Shown here: positions 5,971 through 13,749 of the stretch, piece after piece | Position numbering within the stretch: the first letter of the stretch is position 1 | Layout of the letters: the number at the start of each line of letters is the position of its first letter | Virus record (IMG/VR): IMGVR_UViG_3300032893_000204 | Location: 1 to 34,101 of that record | DNA length: 34,101 bases | Source: a virus | Direction: 5' to 3' (one strand) | The notes under the pieces: generated by a model | The model's database searches: none | Seen by the model: only the letters and a program-made list of their open reading frames with translations | Told to the model about the DNA's origin: nothing | Program-made: the position numbers and the translations under genes

Positions 5971-6315
5971 CTAATACATGCTTTTTGCTTTATGACGATT
6001 TGCTAAACCAACATCTTCACTTTGCTGCATATCAATACCAGACATCGTATCATCAAGGTTGGTATGTAAGTATGCACGTCCACGAGGATATTCACGATAT
6101 ACAACATGCTGTGGCAGGTTTGCAATAGCACGATGATCTTCTGAAATCATCATTCCTGCACGATGTTCCATTGCTCTTTCACTTGGCTCATATACTGAAC
6201 GACCACCATGATATCCATCTTCTAATCCATCTGAATGATGGCGAGAATGATGTGAAGAATGATGGCGTGCAACTTTATGATGCTTCGCTTTACTACTGTG
6301 ATGACGTTTTGCCAT
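5971..6315 (-). CDS. His-rich small protein downstream of portal
   Basis: 114 residues when started at 6315, where a near-perfect AAGGAGG sits 6 nt upstream; an in-frame ATG at 6357 is poorly placed. The N-terminal 30 residues are almost all His, Ser, Lys and Arg (MAKRHHSSKAKHHKVARHH), with about a dozen His in all. The rest is ordinary (ANLPQHVVYREYPRGRAYL). The His cluster could bind metal or DNA. Position between portal and scaffold suggests a minor head protein. No named family recognised. Confidence 0.78.
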   Translation of the reverse strand: MAKRHHSSKAKHHKVARHHSSHHSRHHSDGLEDGYHGGRSVYEPSERAMEHRAGMMISEDHRAIANLPQHVVYREYPRGRAYLHTNLDDTMSGIDMQQSEDVGLANRHKAKSMY

Positions 6316-6376
6316 GACTGGCCTCCTTAGTAACTGCTTACGCTCTCTGCGCAGCAAGGTTGAAAAATACCTCTAA

Positions 6377-8467
6377 CTAGCCCAATTGCTGTTGAACCTC
6401 AGGGGCCTGTTGACCCATACCACCCATGGATACAATATCCATAAGCTCCTGTTGATTCTGTCGTGACCGTTGCATAGCCTCAAGTTCTTCTTGTCGTTCC
6501 TGTTGCTTTACCAATTGTGACAACTGAATCAATTTTTCTAATTGTTGAATATCTGCTGCATCAAGCTCTTTTAATGTTTTTGCCATTGCAAGCATTGCAT
6601 TCATGTGCTCTTTTTCAGAACTTGCTTCGCGTTCTCGAGCCAGAGCCTCATTTTCTTGAACACGACTGATACGCTCAAGACCGAGTCCTTGATCTGCAAT
6701 AGCTTGTGCTTGAGCCAACTTGGATTGTGCTTGTTGGAGTTCAAGCTGGGCTTGCGCCTGCGCTTGGGCTTGCTGAGCTTGAGCTTGTTCTTGTTCTCTA
6801 ACTTTTTCAATGAGTTCCTTTTTATTTTGAAGCGTTGCTGCTTCCAGAATAACATCATTCGGTATCGGTACACCCATTTCACGAAGCTGTAAAAGCTGTG
6901 CAAATTGCATTTGTCGCTGCGTAGTAGTATTTAACCCCTCTTCAATCGCAGCATCATACCGACCAAATTTCTTATTGTAAAATTCTTCTGTTGGTTGTTC
7001 ACCCAAAATTCTTTGAACTTTTCCCGGTGTAAAGTTTGCTTGAATAACTTCCATCAAAACACGGCCAAGAAGTTTTTGGGAGTAATCTAATTGATCAAAA
7101 AGATTCTGTAAGGTAGTAAGTCCAGCACCTTGACGAAGCATGGAAAGAATACCTGCTTTATCATCTATGGCACTTCCTAGCAATTCTTCGTTAACACCAG
7201 AAATCTGTGTTACTTCATTTGCTAAGGCATCTGCAAGCTGGAACATTGATGCAGGAACTTGTGGCGGTTGAATCTGTTCAACATCAGACATCTGTGCTTC
7301 TGATTTTAATGCAAGCCCACGGCCTTGACCGGTAAGGAATATATCTTTTGGATTAACAAGTGCATCTTCTTTGTATTTCCACCCTGAATTTATTTGCGAC
7401 TCAAATATATCAGCTGCAATAATCATTCGTCTGTTATACAGGTATTGAGCATCGCGAAGACCACGTACAATACCTTGAACACGCCATGGAAAATACGGCA
7501 TTTGTGGATTATAGTACCCTAATACCGGAACAAAAGGATAACTATCAATTCCAAGGGGGTTAGGACCATCATAAAGCACTCGTCCTTGAACGACAATTGC
7601 CATTCTGACCGTTGGTATTTCCTGCTCTATCGATGTTACCTGAGGGAAATATTGCTTAAATTCACGCAATGATGCAGTATCACCTTTCCATTCCATGCTC
7701 TCGCCTGTTTCAGTATCAACGATCATGGTCTGTAAACGGAAATCACGATAGAAGAACTCATCATAGGTTATCAGATTGTTCATGGTAAAGTTATAGGTCT
7801 CGGGCATGAACTGAAATTTTCCATCACGATTCCCGTCGCCAGTAAGGTTAAGGATGAAGTCTTTATGTTCTGGCATTAAGGAAATAGCTTCTTGTTTTTT
7901 GAGATATGAACGTTTCCAGATGCCGTTACAGTCTGAAAGGTCGGTCTTTCTAAAAAATGGATCAATAAGAAAACTGTTATATGAGCATGCATCTACTTTT
8001 ATGTTACCGGATATAGGGTCATTACGATAATCAACCCATACTTGAAGGAGATTCATTCCTGTAACTAGAGTTCCATGAAAGGCATGAGAAACAGTCTCTA
8101 AGACACCTTCTTGTTGCTCTAGCCACATTAATATCTTTGTAAATTGATCGGCAGTCTCAGCACTTCCATTTTCTATGGGAGTTATAATAGTGGATTTACG
8201 GTTTCTGCGCTGATATCCACTAATCATATTCACCACGCGACGAATACGATTAAAGGTAAACTGACGACGCCTGTTTGCAGGTAATGAAGCATAGAAATCA
8301 TTCCATAAGGTTTGATCCCCACATTCAAAACGAGTGTCCGTATCACCTTCTTGCCAAAAGCTTTGGTTTATAGAAATAGAATCAGAATAAAAAGATTCCA
8401 TACGCGTCAAGACTGTTTGGTCTTGATCGGTATAATATGCAGGATTGAGCCTTGGAAATAAGGGCAT
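6377..8467 (-). CDS. portal protein, P22 type
   Basis: 696 residues, near the size of P22 gp1. Twelve copies would form the DNA entry ring at the head vertex, binding terminase and then the tail adaptor. Portal-like segments include FDQ-like QTLWNDFYASLPANRRRQF near residue 55, RRVVNMISGYQRRNR near 75, YNSFLIDPFFR near 185, and GPNPLGIDSYPFVPVLGYYN with RDAQYLYNRR near 305-345. The C-terminus is a long Gln/Ala-rich helix (QAQAQQAQAQAQAQLELQQA), like the portal barrel or crown helices. GAGGAA lies 8 nt before the ATG. It follows the terminase genes on the same strand with a 276-base gap. Confidence 0.9.
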   Translation of the reverse strand: MPLFPRLNPAYYTDQDQTVLTRMESFYSDSISINQSFWQEGDTDTRFECGDQTLWNDFYASLPANRRRQFTFNRIRRVVNMISGYQRRNRKSTIITPIENGSAETADQFTKILMWLEQQEGVLETVSHAFHGTLVTGMNLLQVWVDYRNDPISGNIKVDACSYNSFLIDPFFRKTDLSDCNGIWKRSYLKKQEAISLMPEHKDFILNLTGDGNRDGKFQFMPETYNFTMNNLITYDEFFYRDFRLQTMIVDTETGESMEWKGDTASLREFKQYFPQVTSIEQEIPTVRMAIVVQGRVLYDGPNPLGIDSYPFVPVLGYYNPQMPYFPWRVQGIVRGLRDAQYLYNRRMIIAADIFESQINSGWKYKEDALVNPKDIFLTGQGRGLALKSEAQMSDVEQIQPPQVPASMFQLADALANEVTQISGVNEELLGSAIDDKAGILSMLRQGAGLTTLQNLFDQLDYSQKLLGRVLMEVIQANFTPGKVQRILGEQPTEEFYNKKFGRYDAAIEEGLNTTTQRQMQFAQLLQLREMGVPIPNDVILEAATLQNKKELIEKVREQEQAQAQQAQAQAQAQLELQQAQSKLAQAQAIADQGLGLERISRVQENEALAREREASSEKEHMNAMLAMAKTLKELDAADIQQLEKLIQLSQLVKQQERQEELEAMQRSRQNQQELMDIVSMGGMGQQAPEVQQQLG

Positions 8468-8743
8468 AGGATCATTCCTCTTTTAAAATTGAGCTTCACT
8501 ATCATCCCGATTTTAAAAGAAGAGTGGAATGGTTGCAACTATTTGTTATTGCAGTATCTCAAAAGTTTTACAATTTTTTATCTATTCTTTAGATACAAAT
8601 GAAAATAACATTGAAATAAAATTATAATTATAAAAGATGCAATAAGTGAATGCTGAAATTGTGTCATTCCCATCCAAAACGTATTAAATGAAAACTAATC
8701 ATTAACACTATTCCCAGTATTACCTGTAAATGCCATGGAATTA
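8468..8743 (-). other. non-coding gap upstream of the portal gene
   Basis: 276 AT-rich bases with no supportable ORF. Two copies of TTTTAAAA (8481-8488, 8511-8518) form an inverted repeat with their CTC/GAG flanks around the portal ribosome binding site. A TATAAT at 8632-8627 on the minus strand could be a -10 element, but I see no good -35 at standard spacing. Confidence 0.4.
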
Positions 8744-9265
8744 TCATACAGGTCCCGTTGCAACACCACCCAATATTCCACCAGCTACTGCACCCGCCAT
8801 GCTTGCCATTTCAATCTGAGGAGCAAACCATGCTTCAAGGGTAAGAATAGTTACCGGCGCAGCAGGTCCCGTTAGTGCCCCTGCAACTAATATTGCACCA
8901 TGGCCTGCTACATATACCACAGCTTTTCCAATCCATGCTCCAGCAGTAGCACCAAACAATCCACCACCTAGCAAACGACCCTCAAGTGATAATTTATAAT
9001 TATCATCACCGATTTGCTTTAGTTGAATGTATGATCCAGCAGCTAAAATGGACGTTAATTGCTCACGCGATAAACCACGCAATTCTTTGTCGGTATTGTA
9101 AACTTGTACTTTCGCATCATTAACGTAAAATTTCCCATTGTTCTTATGGAGAACTTTTACATTTCCTAATCCTTGCGGAATGGAAAGATGCTCTTTTTTA
9201 AGTTCCATTGCCGACAAACTACTACATAAAATAAGCGAAAGTGATAAAAGATATTTTGAAATCAT
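8744..9265 (-). CDS. secreted Gly/Ala-rich membrane-active protein of unknown function
   Basis: 173 residues. The N-terminus MISKYLLSLSLILCSSLSA followed by MELKK is a clear signal peptide with likely cleavage after LSA. A small polar domain follows (residues 25-95). The C-terminal 80 residues are Gly/Ala-rich and hydrophobic (LLGGGLFGATAGAWIGKAVV, then GAILVAGALTGPAAP), able to form two or three membrane segments. AAAGGGAG is 4 nt before the ATG. A signal peptide protein between terminase and portal genes is unusual and may act on the host envelope: exclusion, lysis or host modification. No family recognised. Confidence 0.8.
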   Translation of the reverse strand: MISKYLLSLSLILCSSLSAMELKKEHLSIPQGLGNVKVLHKNNGKFYVNDAKVQVYNTDKELRGLSREQLTSILAAGSYIQLKQIGDDNYKLSLEGRLLGGGLFGATAGAWIGKAVVYVAGHGAILVAGALTGPAAPVTILTLEAWFAPQIEMASMAGAVAGGILGGVATGPV

Positions 9266-9324
9266 TTTTCTCCCTTTCCAAGATACTGCATAAAGTAGTA
9301 TATAATGATTTCAATTATTCTTCA

Positions 9325-9480
9325 TCACTTATCTTTAAATATATTCAATTGTCCCGGAACATCTGAAATATTTTTACAATTACTACAATAATGTTTCTTG
9401 CAAGGACATTTCCAGCAGATGAACAAAGACTGACATCGTGAACATGCATTGTAGATATCAATTTTCTTCTTCTTTTTCAT
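9325..9480 (-). CDS. 51-residue Cys-rich zinc-ribbon-like protein
   Basis: ATG at 9480-9478, TGA at 9327-9325. After a lysine run it shows C13-x2-C16, C22-x2-C25-x-C27, H30 and C32-x2-C35, enough ligands for one or two zinc ions. It lies 7 bases after the stop of the coiled-coil gene and ahead of the secreted protein gene, on the same strand. The ribosome binding site is weak (GAAAGAA), so it may depend on read-in from the gene before. No family recognised. Confidence 0.6.
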   Translation of the reverse strand: MKKKKKIDIYNACSRCQSLFICWKCPCKKHYCSNCKNISDVPGQLNIFKDK

Positions 9481-9487
9481 GCACAAT

Positions 9488-9769
9488 CTATTCTTTCACA
9501 TCCAAAACAGTAACAGTAAATCTATTATTAATAAAATATTGAAGATGCTTCATATTATCTTCTAGTTGAGATATACGTTCTGACAAAGAAATGCGTTCCC
9601 TACGTTCATCTGAAAACAGTGAATTACATTTACATGCTTCTGTGATTTTTTCTTTTATATCATCACGGTCAAATAGTTTATCGATAAAACTCACAATTAC
9701 TTTACCTAATTCTTTCTCTTTTTTTTTCTTTTCAGCTTTAATTTTCTTAATATATTTTTCAATATTCAT
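9488..9769 (-). CDS. small coiled-coil protein
   Basis: 93 residues. A Lys-rich N-terminal helix (YIKKIKAEKKKKEKELGKV) is followed by a short CKC segment at about 46-48, and a heptad-like coil SLSERISQLEDNMKHLQYF. AAAGGG lies 7 nt before the ATG. It starts 11 bases past the large terminase stop, so it belongs to the same operon. It may be a small structural or packaging accessory; function is unknown. Confidence 0.7.
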   Translation of the reverse strand: MNIEKYIKKIKAEKKKKEKELGKVIVSFIDKLFDRDDIKEKITEACKCNSLFSDERRERISLSERISQLEDNMKHLQYFINNRFTVTVLDVKE

Positions 9770-9780
9770 CGATCTACCCT

Positions 9781-11133
9781 TTAATAATAATTCGAAACAT
9801 CATCCCTAAAAAATGAAGGCATAGCCTGATGGCCATTGACTGCTTCTTGATACATCTTATCAAGTGCTTCTGCAGAAAGTCCATCACGAGTTTTCATATG
9901 ACCGACACAGAGATATCTAATAGCATCAGCAGCATGAGAATAGATATCATGCAGCGGTGTTGCCTTATATACTTTCTTGTCAGAGTCATATTCACGACGA
10001 TAGTTCTCTAAAGCTTTAATTAATTGTTTACATCTTGATTCATCGATGTAAATTTTGGCTAATGCCGCACGAACAGACTCAATGCCATCCATTAGGGCTA
10101 TATTGGGAACAACAGTGAAATTAAGGCCCATTTTCTTCGCAATCTCTATTCGTGTCATGCCGGTACCAAATTCCTTTACGCCAATATCATGCGGTGCTAA
10201 ATGGATGCCATAAATATACGGCTTTGAATTGATAAGCTTTACGTAATGTTCTAAACCTTCTGAAGATTTTTCATAGTAATCTATGATTCGGATAGTAGTA
10301 CCAAAGTTCTGGAAAAAGATAATAACAGTACTGTCTCTTACACCAAGATCCCATGCAGTATGCACTTTAAGCGTTGGTTCCCACGGAACCTGATTAATCT
10401 GAAAGTTGAGTCTCATTCTATCAAGTTGTGTTTGATAAAATGATCCAGAAATACCTTGATCAAATGAGCAGTAGTATTCTTGTTCTACAAGGTCTTGAGA
10501 TATTTCTCCCCGATCAACGTCATTTTGTATCTGTTCTACACTTACATGGTGTGTATCATTTACTGTTAATCGATACGAAAACCATACATCAGGGTTCTGT
10601 TGTGCTATTTTCCAGAGCTCATAAAAATGATTACGCCCACGAGGAGTGGACTGAAATATCGCCCACCCATCATTAGCGCGCAAAATAGGTAGTGAATATG
10701 CATATCCTTCCGGAGATTGAAGTGCATATTCACTAAATACAATACCACGAGGATTAGTTCCAACAAGGGTATTATCAAAATTATCTGATCCTATAACTTG
10801 TATATACGAGCCATTGACTAATTTTATTCGCATCATGGCTTCATTTTTAGACTCTATAAGTTCACGTGGAATATAATCAAGGATACGCTGACCATCCATG
10901 GTAATCTGATCCCACAGAATACGACGACCCGAAGAAAAGGTAGGAAAGACATAATAATAAGAACCAACCTTCTTTAATGCCTCTCTATATATTATGTTAA
11001 AACAAAGAACGTCCTTACCGGAACGCCGAGGCATAATAAGAATAAGGCGCTTATATTTCGCCATCGCATCCCAGATAGGACGCTGATATTCACGTGGAGT
11101 AAATGTGAGGCCAAGGTCAATTGTCTGTGTCAT
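9781..11133 (-). CDS. terL: terminase large subunit
   Basis: 450 residues, the packaging motor. The ATPase half has Walker A MPRRSGKD (residues 34-41), Walker B IVFSEYA (131-137, catalytic Glu135) and coupling motif QSTPRG (161-166). The nuclease half has TAWDLGVRDST (Asp262, Asp267), IRIIDYYE (Asp285) and the late SHAADAIRYL (Asp403). All key residues are present. The enzyme cuts concatemeric DNA and drives it through the portal by ATP hydrolysis. It has its own promoter copy at 11201-11229. The AGAAGAAA ribosome binding site is moderate. Small terminase, portal, scaffold and capsid follow the usual head-gene order around it. Confidence 0.96.
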   Translation of the reverse strand: MTQTIDLGLTFTPREYQRPIWDAMAKYKRLILIMPRRSGKDVLCFNIIYREALKKVGSYYYVFPTFSSGRRILWDQITMDGQRILDYIPRELIESKNEAMMRIKLVNGSYIQVIGSDNFDNTLVGTNPRGIVFSEYALQSPEGYAYSLPILRANDGWAIFQSTPRGRNHFYELWKIAQQNPDVWFSYRLTVNDTHHVSVEQIQNDVDRGEISQDLVEQEYYCSFDQGISGSFYQTQLDRMRLNFQINQVPWEPTLKVHTAWDLGVRDSTVIIFFQNFGTTIRIIDYYEKSSEGLEHYVKLINSKPYIYGIHLAPHDIGVKEFGTGMTRIEIAKKMGLNFTVVPNIALMDGIESVRAALAKIYIDESRCKQLIKALENYRREYDSDKKVYKATPLHDIYSHAADAIRYLCVGHMKTRDGLSAEALDKMYQEAVNGHQAMPSFFRDDVSNYY

Positions 11134-11200
11134 ACATTTCTTCTAAAAAACGAATTGTCAAAGATCATTTTTCTCATGCTAAACCTCATTCACTATTTAT

Positions 11201-11229
11201 AGTGTATCATCAATATATTAACAAGTCAA
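11201..11229 (-). promoter_or_regulatory. promoter of the large terminase gene, second copy of the early promoter block
   Basis: TTGACT at 11229-11224, 17-base spacer, TACACT at 11206-11201, minus strand. The 37 bases 11205-11241 are identical to 14716-14752 on the plus strand. A palindrome CACTATAAATAGTG (11204-11191) overlaps this -10 and the start point and is missing from the other copy. The near-palindrome TTAATATATTGA lies in the spacer of both and is a candidate operator. Confidence 0.75.
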
Positions 11230-11273
11230 TACTTTTATTAACATTATTATAAATATATTTAATATTCTATTCT

Positions 11274-11600
11274 TTAAAAAGAAATACTATCTACAATCAT
11301 ATTAAGTTTTTCCACAATAAAAGAAATATATGCTTTATCAGCAACACTTATTTCAGACATATCAATATTCTTTAGCCATTTTACGCCAAGACTATAGATA
11401 AGCATGCGATCGCTGTCAGTATATAAATGAGGATCATCAGCAATAAATAAAAGATCATTATGATAGGGAAATACTACAGTACGATCTTCAACAAGATACA
11501 CAAAACACGGTTCATTTTCATACTGTTTATGGTATAGTAAATATCCAATTACTCCACAAACAATGGCTATAATTACTGTTACTGCATACCAATTCTTCAT
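11274..11600 (-). CDS. small single-pass membrane protein
   Basis: 108 residues starting MKNWYAVTVIIAIVCGVIGY, chosen because AGGAAG sits 6 nt before this ATG at 11600; a longer frame to 11732 would run through two hairpins. One N-terminal transmembrane helix (residues 5-24) is followed by an acidic, mostly soluble domain (YLVEDRTVVFPYHNDLLF, then ADKAYISFIVEKLNMIV). It sits between the two terminase genes, where a membrane protein is unexpected. The N-in anchor plus outer domain is compatible with a spanin-like or superinfection role, but nothing specific supports either. Confidence 0.65.
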   Translation of the reverse strand: MKNWYAVTVIIAIVCGVIGYLLYHKQYENEPCFVYLVEDRTVVFPYHNDLLFIADDPHLYTDSDRMLIYSLGVKWLKNIDMSEISVADKAYISFIVEKLNMIVDSISF

Positions 11601-11620
11601 TATTCTTCCTTTTTTAAATT

Positions 11621-11657
11621 CTATCCCCATATCATTATTAAAATGGCATGGGGATAG
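11621..11657. other. inverted repeat before the small membrane protein gene
   Basis: CTATCCCCAT (11621-11630) and ATGGGGATAG (11648-11657), a perfect 10-bp stem with a 17-base loop. On the minus strand it ends about 10 bases before the ribosome binding site of the 108-residue gene, so it could modulate that gene. No U-run follows on either strand. Confidence 0.55.
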
Positions 11658-11722
11658 ATAGTGTGTAGTAAGGGAGCAAGGATTTTTTCCATAAAAGGGA
11701 AAGCTCATGTTCTTTTTCAAGT

Positions 11723-11757
11723 GCATCCTCAAGTAAATGTCAAAACCTTGAGGATGC
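11723..11757. other. inverted repeat after the small terminase gene
   Basis: GCATCCTCAAG (11723-11733) and CTTGAGGATGC (11747-11757), a perfect 11-bp stem with a 13-base loop, beginning 20 bases past the small terminase stop. There is no U-run downstream on the minus strand, so it is probably not a simple terminator; transcript end protection or processing is possible. Confidence 0.6.
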
Positions 11758-11776
11758 GAGTAAAGGGAGTGCGAGG

Positions 11777-12241
11777 CTACTCTTTATTATCTACCATTTT
11801 ATAACCTGATGAGTCAACAAGTTGTATAACAGTTCCAGAATTGCTGCCATATCCTGCTATCTTTTCAGCAACTAATTCTCGCAATTCTTGTTTCTGTTCT
11901 TTTATTACTTCATCAAAACATGGCAGATACATTTTGCTAAACTCCGCCATCTTATAATCACCCTGCCATTGATCGCGAATATTTTTTGCAACTGCATCCA
12001 TTGCCATATCAAGTGCATGTTGCAGACTAGGATTCTCTTTGGCTTCTCTTTTAAGCTGCTTGTATGAAATATGCTTCTTTTTACAGAAATCGCTTATATG
12101 AACAGACTTCGTTTTTGATGCCCATTCTTCAAGCTCTACATGCAATCCGCCATCCTTATCTATCTTTCCACGCGCGCGTAGCTTATGATTGGGAAAGAGC
12201 TCCTGTCGCGTCATTCCCTCAGGAATTCTTATTGATGCCAT
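11777..12241 (-). CDS. terS: terminase small subunit
   Basis: 154 residues. A helix-turn-helix-like segment at about 48-67 (HISDFCKKKHISYKQLKREA) is followed by helices (PSLQHALDMAMDAVAKNIRD) and the KMAEFSKMYLPC region, an arrangement typical of small terminases that recognise the packaging site and stimulate the large subunit. The C-terminal tail (SSGYKMV) may contact the large subunit. AAGGAG lies 5 nt before the ATG. It overlaps the RusA-like gene by 23 bases. The large terminase gene follows after one membrane protein gene. Confidence 0.75.
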   Translation of the reverse strand: MASIRIPEGMTRQELFPNHKLRARGKIDKDGGLHVELEEWASKTKSVHISDFCKKKHISYKQLKREAKENPSLQHALDMAMDAVAKNIRDQWQGDYKMAEFSKMYLPCFDEVIKEQKQELRELVAEKIAGYGSNSGTVIQLVDSSGYKMVDNKE

Positions 12242-12626
12242 GTCTCTCCTTTTGAGGCATACGTTTACTAAATCTAATTATTGTTTTTGCTTCAGGACAT
12301 TCATAATACTTTGAAGCATTGACATGCGTCACAATATACTCATTTTGATACACAATTCCCCGCATAATATCATCAAGATACTTCAAAAGGGATGATATTG
12401 CTGGTTTGTTAGAAGCGTATCCCCTACTTTTTACAAATTCTCTATCAAAATAAAATTCAACATCGAGATCATACAACCCATTTAACAAGGGCTTATCATT
12501 ATGCTGATTACGTAACTGCTGTTGTTGGTTTAAACGATTAAGATTAAATTCGTCCAGTACTTTTCGTGCAGATTGAGATTGTTTTACAATAGATACAGGA
12601 GTCCCCATAATGGTATACACTATCAT
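12219..12626 (-). CDS. RusA-like protein lacking the catalytic aspartates
   Basis: 135 residues with the RusA Holliday-junction resolvase layout: an N-terminal G-TPVSIVKQSQSARK strand and loop, central DLDVEFYFDREF, then KPAISSLLKYLDDIMRGIVY, and a YYECPEAKTIIRF final strand. In active RusA the segment reads like P-D-I-D-N-L-L-K and later Y-D-D; here the first two Asp are Ala and Ser, and the third position reads Q-N-E. The enzyme may be inactive, rebuilt, or misaligned by me. RusA proteins trim branched DNA before packaging, which fits a place just ahead of the small terminase. Its start overlaps the previous stop by four bases (ATGA). Confidence 0.55.
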   Translation of the reverse strand: MIVYTIMGTPVSIVKQSQSARKVLDEFNLNRLNQQQQLRNQHNDKPLLNGLYDLDVEFYFDREFVKSRGYASNKPAISSLLKYLDDIMRGIVYQNEYIVTHVNASKYYECPEAKTIIRFSKRMPQKERHGINKNS

Positions 12627-13525
12627 TTTTTGCTCCTCTTATACTCTTCCCATTTTTCAACACAGGTTAACACATCATGTAACTTTTGACTAACAGGTAC
12701 CCATCCTTTATCCGTATCTTTATGTCCCCATCCGTTTGCATGAAAATACTTTTTGCGTTGAACATTAGACATATCTCTAAAAATATGCGGATGAACTACA
12801 CCTTTTGGCATAACCCAAGAACTTGGAGCTATAGTTTTTGTGTAAGAAGATGGTCCGTTAACAAAATCATGCTCAAAACTCTTGACTTCATTCTTCATTT
12901 GTTTATTTTTTAAAGAATTTATTAAAATAACATCTCTTAATTGTGAAACATTTCTCTCTGAATGCAGTTTTTCAGCATTCGCTGATGACAATAAAAGCAG
13001 TGAGAATAAGCCTGGTAATATAAAGCGTAACTCAGGAAGATACTTAACTAAGTAGTTAGCGGCTATAGCATCCTTCAAAACGGGCCCTAACGAATAATAA
13101 TTGGTCTCCTTAACAAACTGATCAACCGAGATAAGGCCAAGCTGTTCTAGGCGAACTGTGAGCCTAGATATTGTTTGATTAGATTTAAAGCCAACCGATG
13201 CCTTAAAGTAATCACGAGCTTTGTTGGATAAGTTATTACCACTTTTTATAATCTGTTTAACAAGGATGCGAGTAACTTTTAAATTGCGAGCAGTAAAAGC
13301 ACTCAATAAAGAACGAATACTTAATCCTTCCTTATGACTAATTTCTTGAGGTTTGAGATTATTTAAAGTTGACAAATAATCATTACGAGTGGAATTAGTT
13401 CTCTTAATTCTATTTTTTTTATTTTTTAAGCAAGATTCTGCTTGACTTGTTAAGAAACGAGGAGTAATCTTATCATGATTATCCTTGTTTTGGATTTTCG
13501 TTTGATTGTTTTTGCTTGGTGGCAT
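12623..13525 (-). CDS. winged-helix-like protein with an internal hydrophobic segment
   Basis: 300 residues, not recognised. The N-terminal 100 are basic. Residues about 103-147 (RDYFKASVGFKSNQTISRL, then EQLGLISVDQF and NYYSLGPVL) look like a winged helix as in phage replication initiators or regulators. Residues 166-184 (LRFILPGLFSLLLLSSANA) are strongly hydrophobic and end in an ANA signal-peptidase-like box, odd in mid-protein. The C-terminus has an aromatic/His cluster (VVHPHIFRDM, YFHANGWGHKDTDKGW). It starts the RusA-terminase run and lies beside a structured gap with inverted repeats, so a replication or regulatory role is possible. Confidence 0.65.
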   Translation of the reverse strand: MPPSKNNQTKIQNKDNHDKITPRFLTSQAESCLKNKKNRIKRTNSTRNDYLSTLNNLKPQEISHKEGLSIRSLLSAFTARNLKVTRILVKQIIKSGNNLSNKARDYFKASVGFKSNQTISRLTVRLEQLGLISVDQFVKETNYYSLGPVLKDAIAANYLVKYLPELRFILPGLFSLLLLSSANAEKLHSERNVSQLRDVILINSLKNKQMKNEVKSFEHDFVNGPSSYTKTIAPSSWVMPKGVVHPHIFRDMSNVQRKKYFHANGWGHKDTDKGWVPVSQKLHDVLTCVEKWEEYKRSKK

Positions 13526-13544
13526 AATGATCAGCTTTCTTTCG

Positions 13545-13579
13545 GTTCAGCGATAGATGGGGATCTAAGAGCGCTGAAC
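13545..13579. other. nested hairpin in the leader of the winged-helix-like gene
   Basis: Outer stem GTTCAGCG (13545-13552) with CGCTGAAC (13572-13579). Inside it AGAT-GGGG-ATCT (13555-13566). On the minus strand it ends about 20 bases before the ATG at 13525, so it lies in the mRNA leader and may control translation or mark a replication element. Confidence 0.55.
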
Positions 13580-13606
13580 ATATAGTTTTGAGGCGAAAAA
13601 ATTATA

Positions 13607-13637
13607 AGAGCTAACAACTGGTTAGCTCTATTTTTTT
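13607..13637. terminator. rho-independent terminator, plus strand strong, possibly bidirectional
   Basis: AGAGCTAAC-AACTG-GTTAGCTCT (13607-13629), then A and seven T on the plus strand. On the minus strand the stem is followed by TATAATTTTTT, a weaker tract that could end the transcript of the HTH and Cys-rich genes. No plus-strand gene lies upstream to need it. Confidence 0.7.
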
Positions 13638-13722
13638 CTCATTGTTTTTTCAAAGTATATCTTTTTTTTAAGATACGTAAAGTCCAGACATTTGGTATAG
13701 CACAAGAAATTGTGTTATCTTG

Positions 13723-13749
13723 AGAACCTAGTTTTCTAGGTTCTTTTTT
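13723..13749 (+). terminator. plus-strand terminator overlapping the end of a minus gene
   Basis: AGAACCTAG-TTTT-CTAGGTTCT (13723-13744), then a run of T to 13749 and another seven T after one G. On the minus strand the same stem holds the stop codon of the 168-residue gene and lacks a U-run. A second hairpin CACAA-GAAA-TTGTG (13701-13714) precedes it. Together they look like the 3' end of a short plus-strand RNA. Confidence 0.65.

Noticed and set aside
8579-8660. Portal gene promoter with TATAAT at 8632-8627
   Set aside because: No -35-like hexamer at 16 to 18 bases in this very AT-rich stretch, so it is noted only within the gap description.
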